DNA of 64,000 nt from Rhizobium sp. CC-YZS058. Its GTDB lineage: Bacteria; Pseudomonadota; Alphaproteobacteria; Rhizobiales; Rhizobiaceae. Location: NCBI RefSeq assembly GCF_034720595.1, contig NZ_JAYESJ010000001.1, positions 2,568,001 to 2,632,000 on the forward strand. Reading direction: 5' to 3'. This document shows, piece after piece, positions 27,702 to 35,454 of the stretch; the stretch's first letter is position 1, and each line of letters begins with the position of its first letter. The notes below the pieces were generated by a model. It was not told where the DNA came from. It saw only the letters and a program-made list of their open reading frames with translations, and did no database searches. Both the position numbers and the translations under genes were made by a program.

Positions 27702-29210
27702 TCAGATCGACCGCAACCGCGGCTCGCCATGGCGGTCGAAGAGCAGCGCCGTCAGAGCCCAGACCAGCGCGTCCAGCCGGTCGGGCGAGCGGCCGGAGGA
27801 AAGGCCGTCCGGCCCGAAGTCGCACATCTGGTCTTCGAGCGCGGGAAAGCAGCCCGCATGCAGCACACGCCCCTGTTCATAGAGCGCGGCCACGGGCTCG
27901 GCGCGCGACCACTTGCCCCGCGTCGCCCGCACCATGCTGATCGGCAGGCTCGCCTCGATGCCCTTCAGCACCTCCGCCACCATTTCGCCGCCCTGGTTCA
28001 CCTCCGCCACCACCCGGTCGGCATCGAAGCGGTGGAAGGCGCGCACCACGGCGCCCGCCCAGCCGGCCGGGCTCTGGCCCTCCACCGAGCAATCCGCCAG
28101 CACGACGCCGCGCCCCGCCTCGTCCAGCCCCGCCACCACGATGCCGCAGCAGCTCTCGCTGCCCGAGGAGGCCGGCGGGTCCACCGCGACCACAATCCGG
28201 CCGATCGGGCCGCTGATGCGGCGGGTCAGGCCGGCGATCAGGCTGCGGCTCCAGAGCGCGTCCTCCCGGTCGGCGATCAGTTCGCCATCGAGCTCCTGCC
28301 GCCCGAGCCGCGTGCCGCCATAGCGGGCGTGCAGCGCCGCCAGAAAACCGGGCGCCAGATTGCGCTCATTGTCCTGCGTGCGCAGGCGCCGCACCTGCGT
28401 TCCGGGATCGGCCATCAGCGCAGCGATCAACGGCGTCGGTCGCGGCGTCGTCGTCACCAGCACCTGCGGTGCGGCGCCGAGCCTGAGGCCGAACTGCAGC
28501 ATGTCGTAGGTCGCCTGGGCATGTTTCCATTTTCCAAGCTCGTCGCACCAGGCATAGTCGAATTGCGGCCCGCGCAGGCTCTCCGGGTCCTCGGAGGAAA
28601 AGATCTGCGCCACCGTCCCGTTCGGCCAGAGGAGCCGACGCCGGCTCGATTCGAACCGTGGCCGCCGTCCATTGGGCGCGATCCGGGCAATGCCTGACAC
28701 GCCGTCGATCATCACCTCGCGCGCATCGCCCAGCGTTTCCGCCACCAGCGCGATCCGCAACCCCGGTCTGGCGCCGGGTCCGGCGGCAAGCGCCTGCACC
28801 CATTCCGCCCCGGCCCGCGTCTTGCCGGATCCGCGTCCGCCCATCATCAGAAAAACCCGCCAGTCGCCCGCCGGAATCCGCTGCTCCGGCCGTCCGCTAA
28901 GCCGCCAGTCGGTGGAAAGCCGCACCAGCATCGACGCCGGCACCGTCAGCCCCGCGAGGTGGACCATCCGCCCCGCCGCCGTCTCGCCCGCAAGCACCTC
29001 TTCGCCCGTACGCGCCTCATCGCCCGTACGCACTTCTTCGCTGTCGATCGCCTTTTTTCCGGCAAGCGCCTTTCTGCCCGCGAACACCGCCCCTCCACCG
29101 CGCTGCCGCTCTGCCGCGCCATCTGCGGTCCTCCTGCCGGGCGCAAGGCCGGTCGAGCCTTCAGGCTGCGGTCCGCTCTTCGCCCCGTCGTGTCGCTCCG
29201 CCGTGCCCAT
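27702..29210 (-). CDS. Terminase large subunit (GTA gp2)
   Basis: DNA-packaging motor: ATPase plus nuclease. The Walker A motif GGRGSGKTRAGAEWV, preceded by IPAGDWRVFLMM, is clear; Walker B-like FDYAWCDELGKWKH and the coupling motif LVTTTPRPTPL follow, then nuclease-domain acidic residues (VVAVDPPASSG, VVAEVNQGGEMV, RLDALVWAL). I start it at the ATG at 29210, which overlaps gp1 by 50 bases (502 residues), but the frame is open much further upstream and an ATG at 28970 would give a more standard N-terminus. The segment between contains an unusual RTGDEARTGEEVLAGE repeat-like linker. See the finding on the frame switch with gp1. Confidence 0.9.
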   Translation of the reverse strand: MGTAERHDGAKSGPQPEGSTGLAPGRRTADGAAERQRGGGAVFAGRKALAGKKAIDSEEVRTGDEARTGEEVLAGETAAGRMVHLAGLTVPASMLVRLSTDWRLSGRPEQRIPAGDWRVFLMMGGRGSGKTRAGAEWVQALAAGPGARPGLRIALVAETLGDAREVMIDGVSGIARIAPNGRRPRFESSRRRLLWPNGTVAQIFSSEDPESLRGPQFDYAWCDELGKWKHAQATYDMLQFGLRLGAAPQVLVTTTPRPTPLIAALMADPGTQVRRLRTQDNERNLAPGFLAALHARYGGTRLGRQELDGELIADREDALWSRSLIAGLTRRISGPIGRIVVAVDPPASSGSESCCGIVVAGLDEAGRGVVLADCSVEGQSPAGWAGAVVRAFHRFDADRVVAEVNQGGEMVAEVLKGIEASLPISMVRATRGKWSRAEPVAALYEQGRVLHAGCFPALEDQMCDFGPDGLSSGRSPDRLDALVWALTALLFDRHGEPRLRSI

Positions 29211-29775
29211 CGTCTCCAGGCTTCGGGTCACCCGGGCCGTCCGCGCCGCGATCGCGGCAAGCCCCGTGTCCGCCGCGCGCAACGCCCGCTCCGCCGCCCG
29301 TTCGATCGCCTTCGCCTTCCTCCGTGCCGTCCGGCTCGGGGTGGAGCAGGCCGCAGGCGGGGCAGCGTCGGGCAGCCGCGTCGATCCGCTCGGCAAGAAC
29401 CCGCTCGAGCTCGGCCACGAGCGCTTCATACTGCTCTTCGTCCGGCTCGGCGGTGGCCTCTTGCTCATCGGCGAGCGTCCTTTGCAGGCTGTCGATCTTT
29501 TCGAGCGTGCGCACGATGAGCGAGATCGCATCGATCGCCGCCTTGGCCTCGGCCTGCTGCGCCTTGCGCCCCGCCTCGTCCTCCGGCGCGCGCTCCTCGG
29601 CCTGCCGGGCGCGGAAGACGGCGAGCGCGCCTTTGAGCTCGCTCATCGTTCCCTCCAGCATCGCCTCCAGGGCGAGCAGCGCCCCGGCACCGCGCCGCGC
29701 CTTGCGCTCCAGCCACCCTCCGGCCTCGGCACCTTCCGGGGGTCTGCCCTCAAGGCCCTCGCCCTCATCCTCCAT
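29161..29775 (-). CDS. Probable terminase small subunit (GTA gp1), 3' part possibly frame-shifted
   Basis: The 204-residue frame starts at an ATG preceded by GGGGAG. Its first 150 residues are an alanine/glutamate-rich helical protein (RRGAGALLALEAMLEGTMSE, AAIDAISLIVRTLEKIDSLQ) with a CPACG motif near the end, as expected of the small terminase of rhizobial GTAs. After about 29330 the gp1 frame turns into glycine/arginine/aspartate-rich sequence with many A and T third bases, whereas the gp2 frame over the same DNA has nearly all G/C third bases and reads as a normal helix. The true C-terminus is therefore in doubt. Confidence 0.65.
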   Translation of the reverse strand: MEDEGEGLEGRPPEGAEAGGWLERKARRGAGALLALEAMLEGTMSELKGALAVFRARQAEERAPEDEAGRKAQQAEAKAAIDAISLIVRTLEKIDSLQRTLADEQEATAEPDEEQYEALVAELERVLAERIDAAARRCPACGLLHPEPDGTEEGEGDRTGGGAGVARGGHGACRDRGADGPGDPKPGDDGHGGATRRGEERTAA

Positions 29776-29875
29776 GACGCCGCTCCCCACCCGGTCCAAG
29801 CCCGTCCCGGAAACGCAATCGGGCGGAACCGCATCCCTGCCGTTCCGCCCGACCCAAATCTCCGACGATGCCCAA

Positions 29876-29904
29876 ACCCTATCAAACCACCGTCACGCCG
29901 TCAA
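29876..29904 (-). promoter_or_regulatory. Sigma-70-like promoter of the GTA cluster
   Basis: On the minus strand TTGACG (29904-29899, within CTTGACG, the favoured rhizobial -35), a 17-base spacer, and TAGGGT (29881-29876). It sits directly after the ycgN stop and about 95 bases before the gp1 ATG. The long leader could hold a control element. Confidence 0.55.
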
Positions 29905-29915
29905 GGACTATTTTC

Positions 29916-30413
29916 CTATTTTGTTCTCTCTTTTTTAGGGGCGCTGGTTTCGTTGCTCGCCGCGCCCACCTCCATCGGCCAGTCCACCAGATAATCCTCG
30001 AAGTCCTCCACATCGACACCATCCTCGCTCACCGTCCGACCGCGCGCCGAAATGCCGGCGGCGTGGACGGTTTCGGGGTCGCCGGAAACCAGCGGGTGCC
30101 ACCAGTAGAGATCCTCGCCGTCGCGAACGAGGCGGTAGCCGCAGGTCGGTGGCAGCCAGGTGAGGCTGTGCACCTCTTCCGGCGTCAGCTGGATACAGTC
30201 CGGAACGGTCGCCTGGCGGTTGGGATAGTCGCGGCAGCGGCAGGTATCGCCGTCGAGAAGCGTGCAGCGGATCGAGGTCCAGGCGATCTCGCCGGTTTCC
30301 CAGTCTTCCAGCTTGTTGAGGCAGCACAGGCCGCAACCGTCGCACAGGCTTTCCCACTCGGCCGCGTCCATCGTCTCCAGAGTTTTGGTCTTCCAGAAGG
30401 GCAGCTCGCCCAT
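29916..30413 (-). CDS. YcgN/UPF0260-family cysteine cluster protein
   Basis: A 165-residue soluble protein of the UPF0260 family. The eight-cysteine pattern typical of it is present ([48 protein letters not shown]) and probably binds zinc or an iron-sulfur cluster. The molecular role is unknown. It is transcribed away from the penicillin-binding protein gene. Confidence 0.9.
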   Translation of the reverse strand: MGELPFWKTKTLETMDAAEWESLCDGCGLCCLNKLEDWETGEIAWTSIRCTLLDGDTCRCRDYPNRQATVPDCIQLTPEEVHSLTWLPPTCGYRLVRDGEDLYWWHPLVSGDPETVHAAGISARGRTVSEDGVDVEDFEDYLVDWPMEVGAASNETSAPKKERTK

Positions 30414-30629
30414 GCTTGTCCCTGCCCCGCGGCTCGATCATGTGTCAGAGGATTTCGGCAACAGCTATCTCGGAATTGCCGGTTTTTTAAGGCTGATTAT
30501 CCATATGGGCGTGGAAGCGGAAGCCGCGTCATGCAAATATGTCAGCCGCGGCCGAAATTGGCACGGCGGTCTGCCTCGCGCTTCGGCGTCCGGCAAGGAC
30601 CAGACTTGAAACCAGGATGCGCAAGAGCC

Positions 30630-32834
30630 TTGGCAGATTTCAACGCCGATCACGACCCGAAGCCGGAGCCCGCCGGCGAAACGCCGCGCAAGCGCCACAT
30701 CCTGCTGCGCATCGATGCCTTCATCGATTCGACAGTGTGGAACACCGGCTTCCGCCTTGCCGACTGGTGGGAGGATGTCACCATCTTCTTCCGCCGGTTC
30801 CGTGTGCGCGGTTGGAAGCGCTGGGTGTTCGAGATCCTCGGCGAAGGCATGACCTGGGGCACCGTCGGCTCCGTCGCCATGCTGGTCCTGGCGCTTCCCG
30901 CCTTCGAGGAGACCAAGGGCAATTGGCGCGCGCAGGGCGATTTCGCGGTCACGTTTCTCGATCGCTACGGCAATGAGATCGGCCATCGTGGGATTATCCA
31001 CGAGGACTCCGTCCCCGTGGACGAATTGCCCGATACGCTGGTCAAGGCCGTGCTCGCCACGGAAGACCGCCGCTTCTTCGATCATTACGGCATCGACTTC
31101 CTGGGCCTCGCCCGCGCCGTCACCATCAATGCGCAGGCCGGCGGCGTCGTCCAGGGCGGCTCGACGCTGACGCAGCAGCTGGCCAAGAACCTGTTCCTGT
31201 CCAACGAGCGGACGATCGAGCGCAAGGTCAAGGAAGCCTTTCTCGCCGTCTGGCTGGAATGCAACCTGACGAAGAAGGAGATCCTCCGCCTCTATCTCGA
31301 CCGCGCCTATATGGGCGGCGGCACCTTCGGGGCGGCGGCGGCGGCGCAGTTCTATTTCGGCAAGTCGATCACCGATATCAATCTTGCCGAGAGCGCCATG
31401 CTGGCCGGCCTGTTCAAGGCCCCGGCCCGCTATGCGCCGCATGTCAACCTTCCGGCTGCCCGCGCACGGGCCAACGAGGTGCTGACCAATCTCGTCCAGG
31501 GCGGCTTGATGACGGAGGGCCAAGTGGTTGCCGCCCGCCTCAATCCGGCAAGCGTCATCGACCGCGCCGAGGTGAGCGCACCGGATTTCTTCCTCGACTG
31601 GGCCTTCGACGAGGTGCAGCGCATCGCCAAGCCCTTCGCCCAGCACTCCCTCATCGTGCGCACCACGATCGACACCGGCCTGCAGCACGCGGCGGAAGAG
31701 GCGATCGAATCGAGCCTGCGCCAATATGGCGAGAGCTACCGCGTCAAGCAGGGCGCCCTGGTGATGATCGAGACCGGCGGCGCCGTGCGCGCCATGGTCG
31801 GCGGGCGGGACTATGGCGAAAGCCAGTTCAACCGCGCCACCAAGGCGCTCCGCCAGCCGGGCTCCTCCTTCAAGGCCTATACCTACGCTGCCGCCATGGA
31901 GAAGGGTCTGACCCCGAAGAGCGTGGTCGTCGATGCACCGATCACCTGGGGCCGTTGGTCGCCACAGAATTACGGTCGGAAGTTCTCGGGCCGCATCACC
32001 CTCCTCGATGCCATTGCCCGGTCGATCAACACAGTCCCTGTGCGCCTCGCCAAGGAACAGCTCGGCATTCCGCGCATCGTCGAGCTTGCCAAGGCCATGG
32101 GCGTCGAAACACCGATCCGTCCGGACAAGACCATCCCGCTCGGCACGTCCGAGCTCACCGTCATGGACCAGGCCACCGGCTATGCCGTCTTTCCGGCCGG
32201 CGGCCTGGAAGCGCGCCGCCACGGCATCAGCCAGATCCTGAATTACGACGGCGACATTCTCTACGACTTCAACCGCGACGCCCCGCCGGCCAAGCGGGTC
32301 TTGAGTGAGAAGGCGACCGCCGAGATGAACTACATGCTGACCCAGATCCCGATCATCGGCACAGCGCGCAAGGCGGCGCTGTCGAACGGCATCGTCGCGG
32401 GCGGCAAGACCGGCACGACCCAATCCTATCGCGACGCCTGGTTCGTCGGCTTTACGGGCGATTACACCACCGCCGTCTGGTACGGCAACGACGACTATAC
32501 CTCGACCAATGAGATGACCGGCGGCTCCCTGCCCGCCATGACCTTCAAGCGCCTGATGGATTATGCCGAACAGGGCATCGAGCATCGCGCCATTCCGGGC
32601 ATCGCTCCGCCCGAACCGGGCAAGACGAAGCCGGTGGAAACGGCGGCCAAGGAAAGCGACCAGAACGCCCTGCCGCCCATGGTCCGGCCGCGCATGCTCT
32701 CCGGCGAGGTCACCGGCCTGCTGAAAAGCCTGAGCGAGCGCTTTGCAACCGCCAAGCCGCTCGGACCGGAAAAGCCGGCAAGCGGCAAGGTGGCGCAGAA
32801 CAACGAGCCGTCCGGCAATGCCGTCAGCAATTGA
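30630..32834 (+). CDS. Class A penicillin-binding protein (PBP1A family)
   Basis: A bifunctional peptidoglycan synthase of about 734 residues. After a cytoplasmic basic N-terminus and one membrane segment (WGTVGSVAMLVLALPAF) comes the glycosyltransferase domain with the catalytic glutamate in ATEDRRFFDHYGIDFLG and GGSTLTQQLAKNLFL, then the transpeptidase domain with SSFK (QPGSSFKAY), SxN (ARSINTVP) and KTGTT. No ATG is suitably placed: I use TTG at 30630, giving LADFNADHDPKPEP; an ATG at 30531 (33 residues longer) is the alternative, but its extra part looks non-coding. Confidence 0.92.
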   Translation: MADFNADHDPKPEPAGETPRKRHILLRIDAFIDSTVWNTGFRLADWWEDVTIFFRRFRVRGWKRWVFEILGEGMTWGTVGSVAMLVLALPAFEETKGNWRAQGDFAVTFLDRYGNEIGHRGIIHEDSVPVDELPDTLVKAVLATEDRRFFDHYGIDFLGLARAVTINAQAGGVVQGGSTLTQQLAKNLFLSNERTIERKVKEAFLAVWLECNLTKKEILRLYLDRAYMGGGTFGAAAAAQFYFGKSITDINLAESAMLAGLFKAPARYAPHVNLPAARARANEVLTNLVQGGLMTEGQVVAARLNPASVIDRAEVSAPDFFLDWAFDEVQRIAKPFAQHSLIVRTTIDTGLQHAAEEAIESSLRQYGESYRVKQGALVMIETGGAVRAMVGGRDYGESQFNRATKALRQPGSSFKAYTYAAAMEKGLTPKSVVVDAPITWGRWSPQNYGRKFSGRITLLDAIARSINTVPVRLAKEQLGIPRIVELAKAMGVETPIRPDKTIPLGTSELTVMDQATGYAVFPAGGLEARRHGISQILNYDGDILYDFNRDAPPAKRVLSEKATAEMNYMLTQIPIIGTARKAALSNGIVAGGKTGTTQSYRDAWFVGFTGDYTTAVWYGNDDYTSTNEMTGGSLPAMTFKRLMDYAEQGIEHRAIPGIAPPEPGKTKPVETAAKESDQNALPPMVRPRMLSGEVTGLLKSLSERFATAKPLGPEKPASGKVAQNNEPSGNAVSN

Positions 32835-32925
32835 TCCCCTGAAGCGCCGGCCTGCCGCTCTTGACGCGAGCGGGACAGTGACGCACTCCGCCACGCCCGC
32901 CGCCCGAACGTCCCGCCGATCCACG

Positions 32926-32985
32926 CCCTGCCAGCTTACCCTCTGCCAGCCTCGCCTCTGCCAGTCTCGTCTCTGAAAGTCGCCT
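32926..32985. repeat. Four tandem 15-base repeats in the leader of the DUF1214 gene
   Basis: Units CCCTGCCAGCTTACC, CTCTGCCAGCCTCGC, CTCTGCCAGTCTCGT and CTCTGAAAGTCGCCT end six bases before the ATG of the next gene, where the ribosome site should be. The first three share 11-13 of 15 bases; the fourth is degenerate. Confidence 0.75.
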
Positions 32986-32990
32986 TCCCG

Positions 32991-33578
32991 ATGTTTCGCG
33001 TCCCGATCCTCGTTGCCCTGATCCTGGCCATCGCCTTTGGCGGGGCGATTGCCGGCACCATCACGGCGCTGCAGGCGACGATCGGTTTCGGCGCGGTGCG
33101 GCTCGGCCCCTGGACCGCCTTTCCCGATGCCCAGACGGCCGGGACCGATCCCTATGCCAAGGCCCATCGTGCCCGAGCCGGACGGCTGCTCTACGGTCGG
33201 GCGGAGGGCATGCGCTTCGTGGCGGCCGCCGATGACGAGGGACAGATCCTGCAGGGCGGCTGCACCTATCGCATCACCGGGCGCACGCCGCCGGCCCGGT
33301 TCTGGACCCTGTTTGCGACCGATCCCCGCGATACGCCGCTGACGGACGCTCCCGGCCGGCCGACCGCACTCAACGCCTGGACGGTGATGCGTGAGAGCGA
33401 CAGCAGCTTCGCCATCACGGTTTCTCCAACGGCGCAGCCGGGCAACTGGCTCGCGGTCGCCCATCGCGGCCCGATCCGGCTCGTGCTCACCCTGCTCGAT
33501 GCTCCGACCGCCAATTCCTCCGGCGCCATCGAGCTGGTCATGCCGACGATCACCCGCGGATCCTGCGCCAATGCGTAA
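32991..33578 (+). CDS. DUF1214 domain protein
   Basis: A 195-residue protein with an N-terminal membrane anchor (VALILAIAFGGAIAGTITAL) and a periplasmic domain (DPYAKAHRARAGRLLYGRAE, ITGRTPPARFWTLFATDPRD, VSPTAQPGNWLAVAHRGPIR) that match the DUF1214 family. It overlaps the DUF1254 gene by eight bases; the two domains are often fused in one protein elsewhere, so they likely work together. Function unknown. Its ribosome site is poor because of the repeats just upstream. Confidence 0.88.
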   Translation: MFRVPILVALILAIAFGGAIAGTITALQATIGFGAVRLGPWTAFPDAQTAGTDPYAKAHRARAGRLLYGRAEGMRFVAAADDEGQILQGGCTYRITGRTPPARFWTLFATDPRDTPLTDAPGRPTALNAWTVMRESDSSFAITVSPTAQPGNWLAVAHRGPIRLVLTLLDAPTANSSGAIELVMPTITRGSCANA

Positions 33579-34170
33579 GCGTTCCTTATCCCCGCTCCGC
33601 CTGCTGCGCACCGGCCTCTTCGTCGTCGGCGTCGGGCTGATCGGCGCCGTGCTCCTGCACATCGTCATCATCCTGGCGCTGCCGCGCTTTACCGGCGGCG
33701 ATGCCTATAGCCGCGTGCTCGGTCTCTATGAAATGGACAGCTTCTTCCCGCTCTCCGCCGAACCGGGACCGACAGGGCTTGCCAATGACGACCCCTATCT
33801 GCGCGTCGCCGTCTGCGGCTTTTCCGTCGCCAACGGCCCCGTCCGCTTCACCGCGGATGGCACTGTCCCCTTCTGGTCGCTGGCGCTCTATGATGCGGAT
33901 TCCAACGAGGTGTTCAGCATGAACAACGCCACCGCCGTCAATGGCGGCGTCGATGTCGTCGCGGCGACCGCGCTGCAGCTCGTCGATCTGCGCAAGCGTC
34001 CGGTGGAGGCGCTGGCCCAGTCGATCATGGTGGAGATGCCGGTGGAGGAAGGCTACGCCGTGTTGCGCGCGTTGGCGCCGAGCGACAGTTTCGAGGAGGC
34101 CGCACGCGGCTTCCTGCAGGGCGCCGGCTGCGAACCGATCATTCGCGATGCCACACCCGCGATGCCATAA
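33571..34170 (+). CDS. DUF1254 domain protein
   Basis: A 199-residue protein with an N-terminal membrane segment (GLFVVGVGLIGAVLLHIVII) and a periplasmic DUF1254 domain (PRFTGGDAYSRVLGLYEMDS, DDPYLRVAVCGFSVANGPVR, SLALYDADSNEVFSMNN). The start ATG lies within the end of the DUF1214 gene (ATGCGTAA), so the two are translationally coupled. Likely partner of the upstream product. Function unknown. Confidence 0.88.
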   Translation: MRKRSLSPLRLLRTGLFVVGVGLIGAVLLHIVIILALPRFTGGDAYSRVLGLYEMDSFFPLSAEPGPTGLANDDPYLRVAVCGFSVANGPVRFTADGTVPFWSLALYDADSNEVFSMNNATAVNGGVDVVAATALQLVDLRKRPVEALAQSIMVEMPVEEGYAVLRALAPSDSFEEAARGFLQGAGCEPIIRDATPAMP

Positions 34171-34242
34171 CCCTCTCAGGTCACGGCATGACGTTGACCG
34201 GCCCTTCCGTGTGCGGACGGGGTCGGGCAGGTCTGTTCCGTT

Positions 34243-34425
34243 CTAGTGCTTCTGGTTGGCGCCGGGCAGAGGCGAAGGGTTAGCCCGCTCGCTGTCGCGC
34301 TGGTCCATCCGCTCGTAGCGAATGCCGGTGAACATCAGGATCGCAGCCTCTCGGTCGGCCGGAAGGTCGCCGCTCTTCGGTCTGGATCGGGACAGGTGGT
34401 CCTTCAGCCTGATCACATTTGCCAT
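34243..34425 (-). CDS. Small conserved-looking protein (60 aa)
   Basis: The ATG at 34425, with GGAGACGAGA before it, encodes MANVIRLKDHLSRSRPKSGD and then AAILMFTGIRYERMDQRD. The start NVIRLKDHL and the motif MFTGIRYER look like a short rhizobial family of unknown function that I recall only loosely. The frame is open much further upstream (to 34764) but that part looks non-coding. No signal peptide. Confidence 0.6.
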   Translation of the reverse strand: MANVIRLKDHLSRSRPKSGDLPADREAAILMFTGIRYERMDQRDSERANPSPLPGANQKH

Positions 34426-34812
34426 TCTCGTCTCCATCGACACGGTCGAGACGGATGAACACGACGTCCATTTCATCCTGCCCTCGTCGGGCTCGCGCCT
34501 TGCATGGATCGATCGATCGGAAATCGGCGCTGTTCTCGGCTCTCCTTCTCCCGGAACCGCCCGGGCTTCGCTTTGCGCCACGGTCCCAGAAAACTCAGCG
34601 GGATCGTCGGCACGTCTTGCAGGACCATTGCGCCATAGGCTCCTTAACAGGGCCTTAATGGTCGAAATACCAATCTTAGCGATGGAAGACATCAGTAAAA
34701 CCTGCCGCTGATCCCTGTCACTGCTTCGCCCGGCACATGTGCCGGGCGGATCTTCGTCTTCCAAGACTGCGTGAGGCTGGAAAGGCGGCCTGGCCGGACC
34801 TTTCCTCGCGCC
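34426..34812. other. Intergenic region with a perfect 22-base palindrome
   Basis: 387 bases between two minus-strand genes. No convincing gene. It contains the palindrome at 34727-34748 (listed separately) and an AT-rich stretch around 34640-34690 (TTAACAGGGCCTTAATGG, ACCAATCTTAGCG) that could hold the promoter of the 60-residue protein. Confidence 0.5.
34727..34748. terminator. Perfect 22-base palindrome, possible terminator of the DUF883 gene
   Basis: CGCCCGGCACA followed by its exact complement TGTGCCGGGCG with no loop bases, 65 bases after the DUF883 stop. No clear T run follows on either strand, so it may also be a protein-binding site. Confidence 0.4.
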
Positions 34813-35094
34813 TCAGCGACGGGCGAGCAGGCCCAGAACGAAGGAGACGCCGGCGATCGTCAGCAGGGTGGTCACCGGCTCGTCGCGCACGCGGTCGCGC
34901 AGACGCTCGGTCAGAACCTCGGCTTCCGACTGAACAACGGCCTTGGCGCCAGATCCGATATTGGTGACCGTCTCGGTCAGGCGGGCAATTTCCGAGCGCA
35001 GGTCGGCCACCTGCTGGTCGAGATCAGCCTTTGCGATCGAGGCTTCTACTTCCGACTCGGCACCGGCAACCGTTGCGAATTTCTTTTCGACCAT
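34813..35094 (-). CDS. DUF883/ElaB-YqjD-like membrane-anchored protein
   Basis: A 93-residue protein: soluble coiled-coil N-terminal half (AKADLDQQVADLRSEIARLT, TNIGSGAKAVVQSEAEVLTE) and a C-terminal membrane anchor (TTLLTIAGVSFVLGLLARR) ending in two arginines. This is the layout of the ElaB/YqjD family, which in E. coli is made in stationary phase and tethers ribosomes to the inner membrane. Good AGGAG nine bases before the ATG. An EcfG/RpoE2-type promoter lies directly upstream, in line with a general-stress role. Confidence 0.82.
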   Translation of the reverse strand: MVEKKFATVAGAESEVEASIAKADLDQQVADLRSEIARLTETVTNIGSGAKAVVQSEAEVLTERLRDRVRDEPVTTLLTIAGVSFVLGLLARR

Positions 35095-35135
35095 AGCGTG
35101 GGGCTCCTAGACGCTGGTTTGGGTTTCGGACCGTT

Positions 35136-35160
35136 AACGCGCGCCTCCTGCTTTAGTTCC
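35136..35160 (-). promoter_or_regulatory. EcfG/RpoE2-type general-stress promoter of the DUF883 gene
   Basis: On the minus strand GGAAC (35160-35156), 16 bases, CGTT (35139-35136): an exact match to the alphaproteobacterial general stress consensus GGAAC-N16/17-CGTT. The expected transcript start is some 35 bases before the ATG at 35094. Confidence 0.7.
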
Positions 35161-35223
35161 CTCTTGCGGGCACCGTGGCGGGCACGGTGGAAGAGAAAGT
35201 CGACGCATTCGCCGCGTCGCTCA

Positions 35224-35249
35224 GGAACGAAACCCTTGCCGTCCGCGTT
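35224..35249 (+). promoter_or_regulatory. EcfG/RpoE2-type promoter towards the SH3 gene
   Basis: GGAAC (35224-35228), 17 bases, CGTT (35246-35249), facing the SH3-domain gene about 200 bases downstream. Exact consensus, but the leader would be long. Confidence 0.45.
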
Positions 35250-35454
35250 CTGGGCGCGGAGATCGCGAGCCCTCAGCCCGTTGTCGCCGATCGGCCGGAG
35301 CCGATCTCAGAAATGACATAAAACACACGATGTCTGACCTCGGCCGGCTGGTTGAACCCTGTCTTCCCGTCTTTCGGAAAAGACACCGGCTGCATGTAAA
35401 CCGCGTCCTGAGATGGCTCCATAAGGCCACCAGCGTTTCAAGGGAGTACCCCAC

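Larger units (their letters stand above)
35095..35454. other. Divergent promoter region
   Basis: 360 bases between the divergently transcribed DUF883 and SH3 genes. Holds two ECF-type promoters facing opposite ways (listed separately) and a hairpin (CACCGTG-GCGGG-CACGGTG, 35171-35189) between them. No gene seen. Confidence 0.6.

Noticed and set aside
13924..29775. Active temperate prophage
   Set aside because: No integrase, repressor, replication or lysis genes and no flanking att-like duplication seen; gene order is that of GTAs.
30465..33671. 1068-codon minus-strand open frame
   Set aside because: Antisense to the class A penicillin-binding protein and DUF1214 genes; no recognisable domain.
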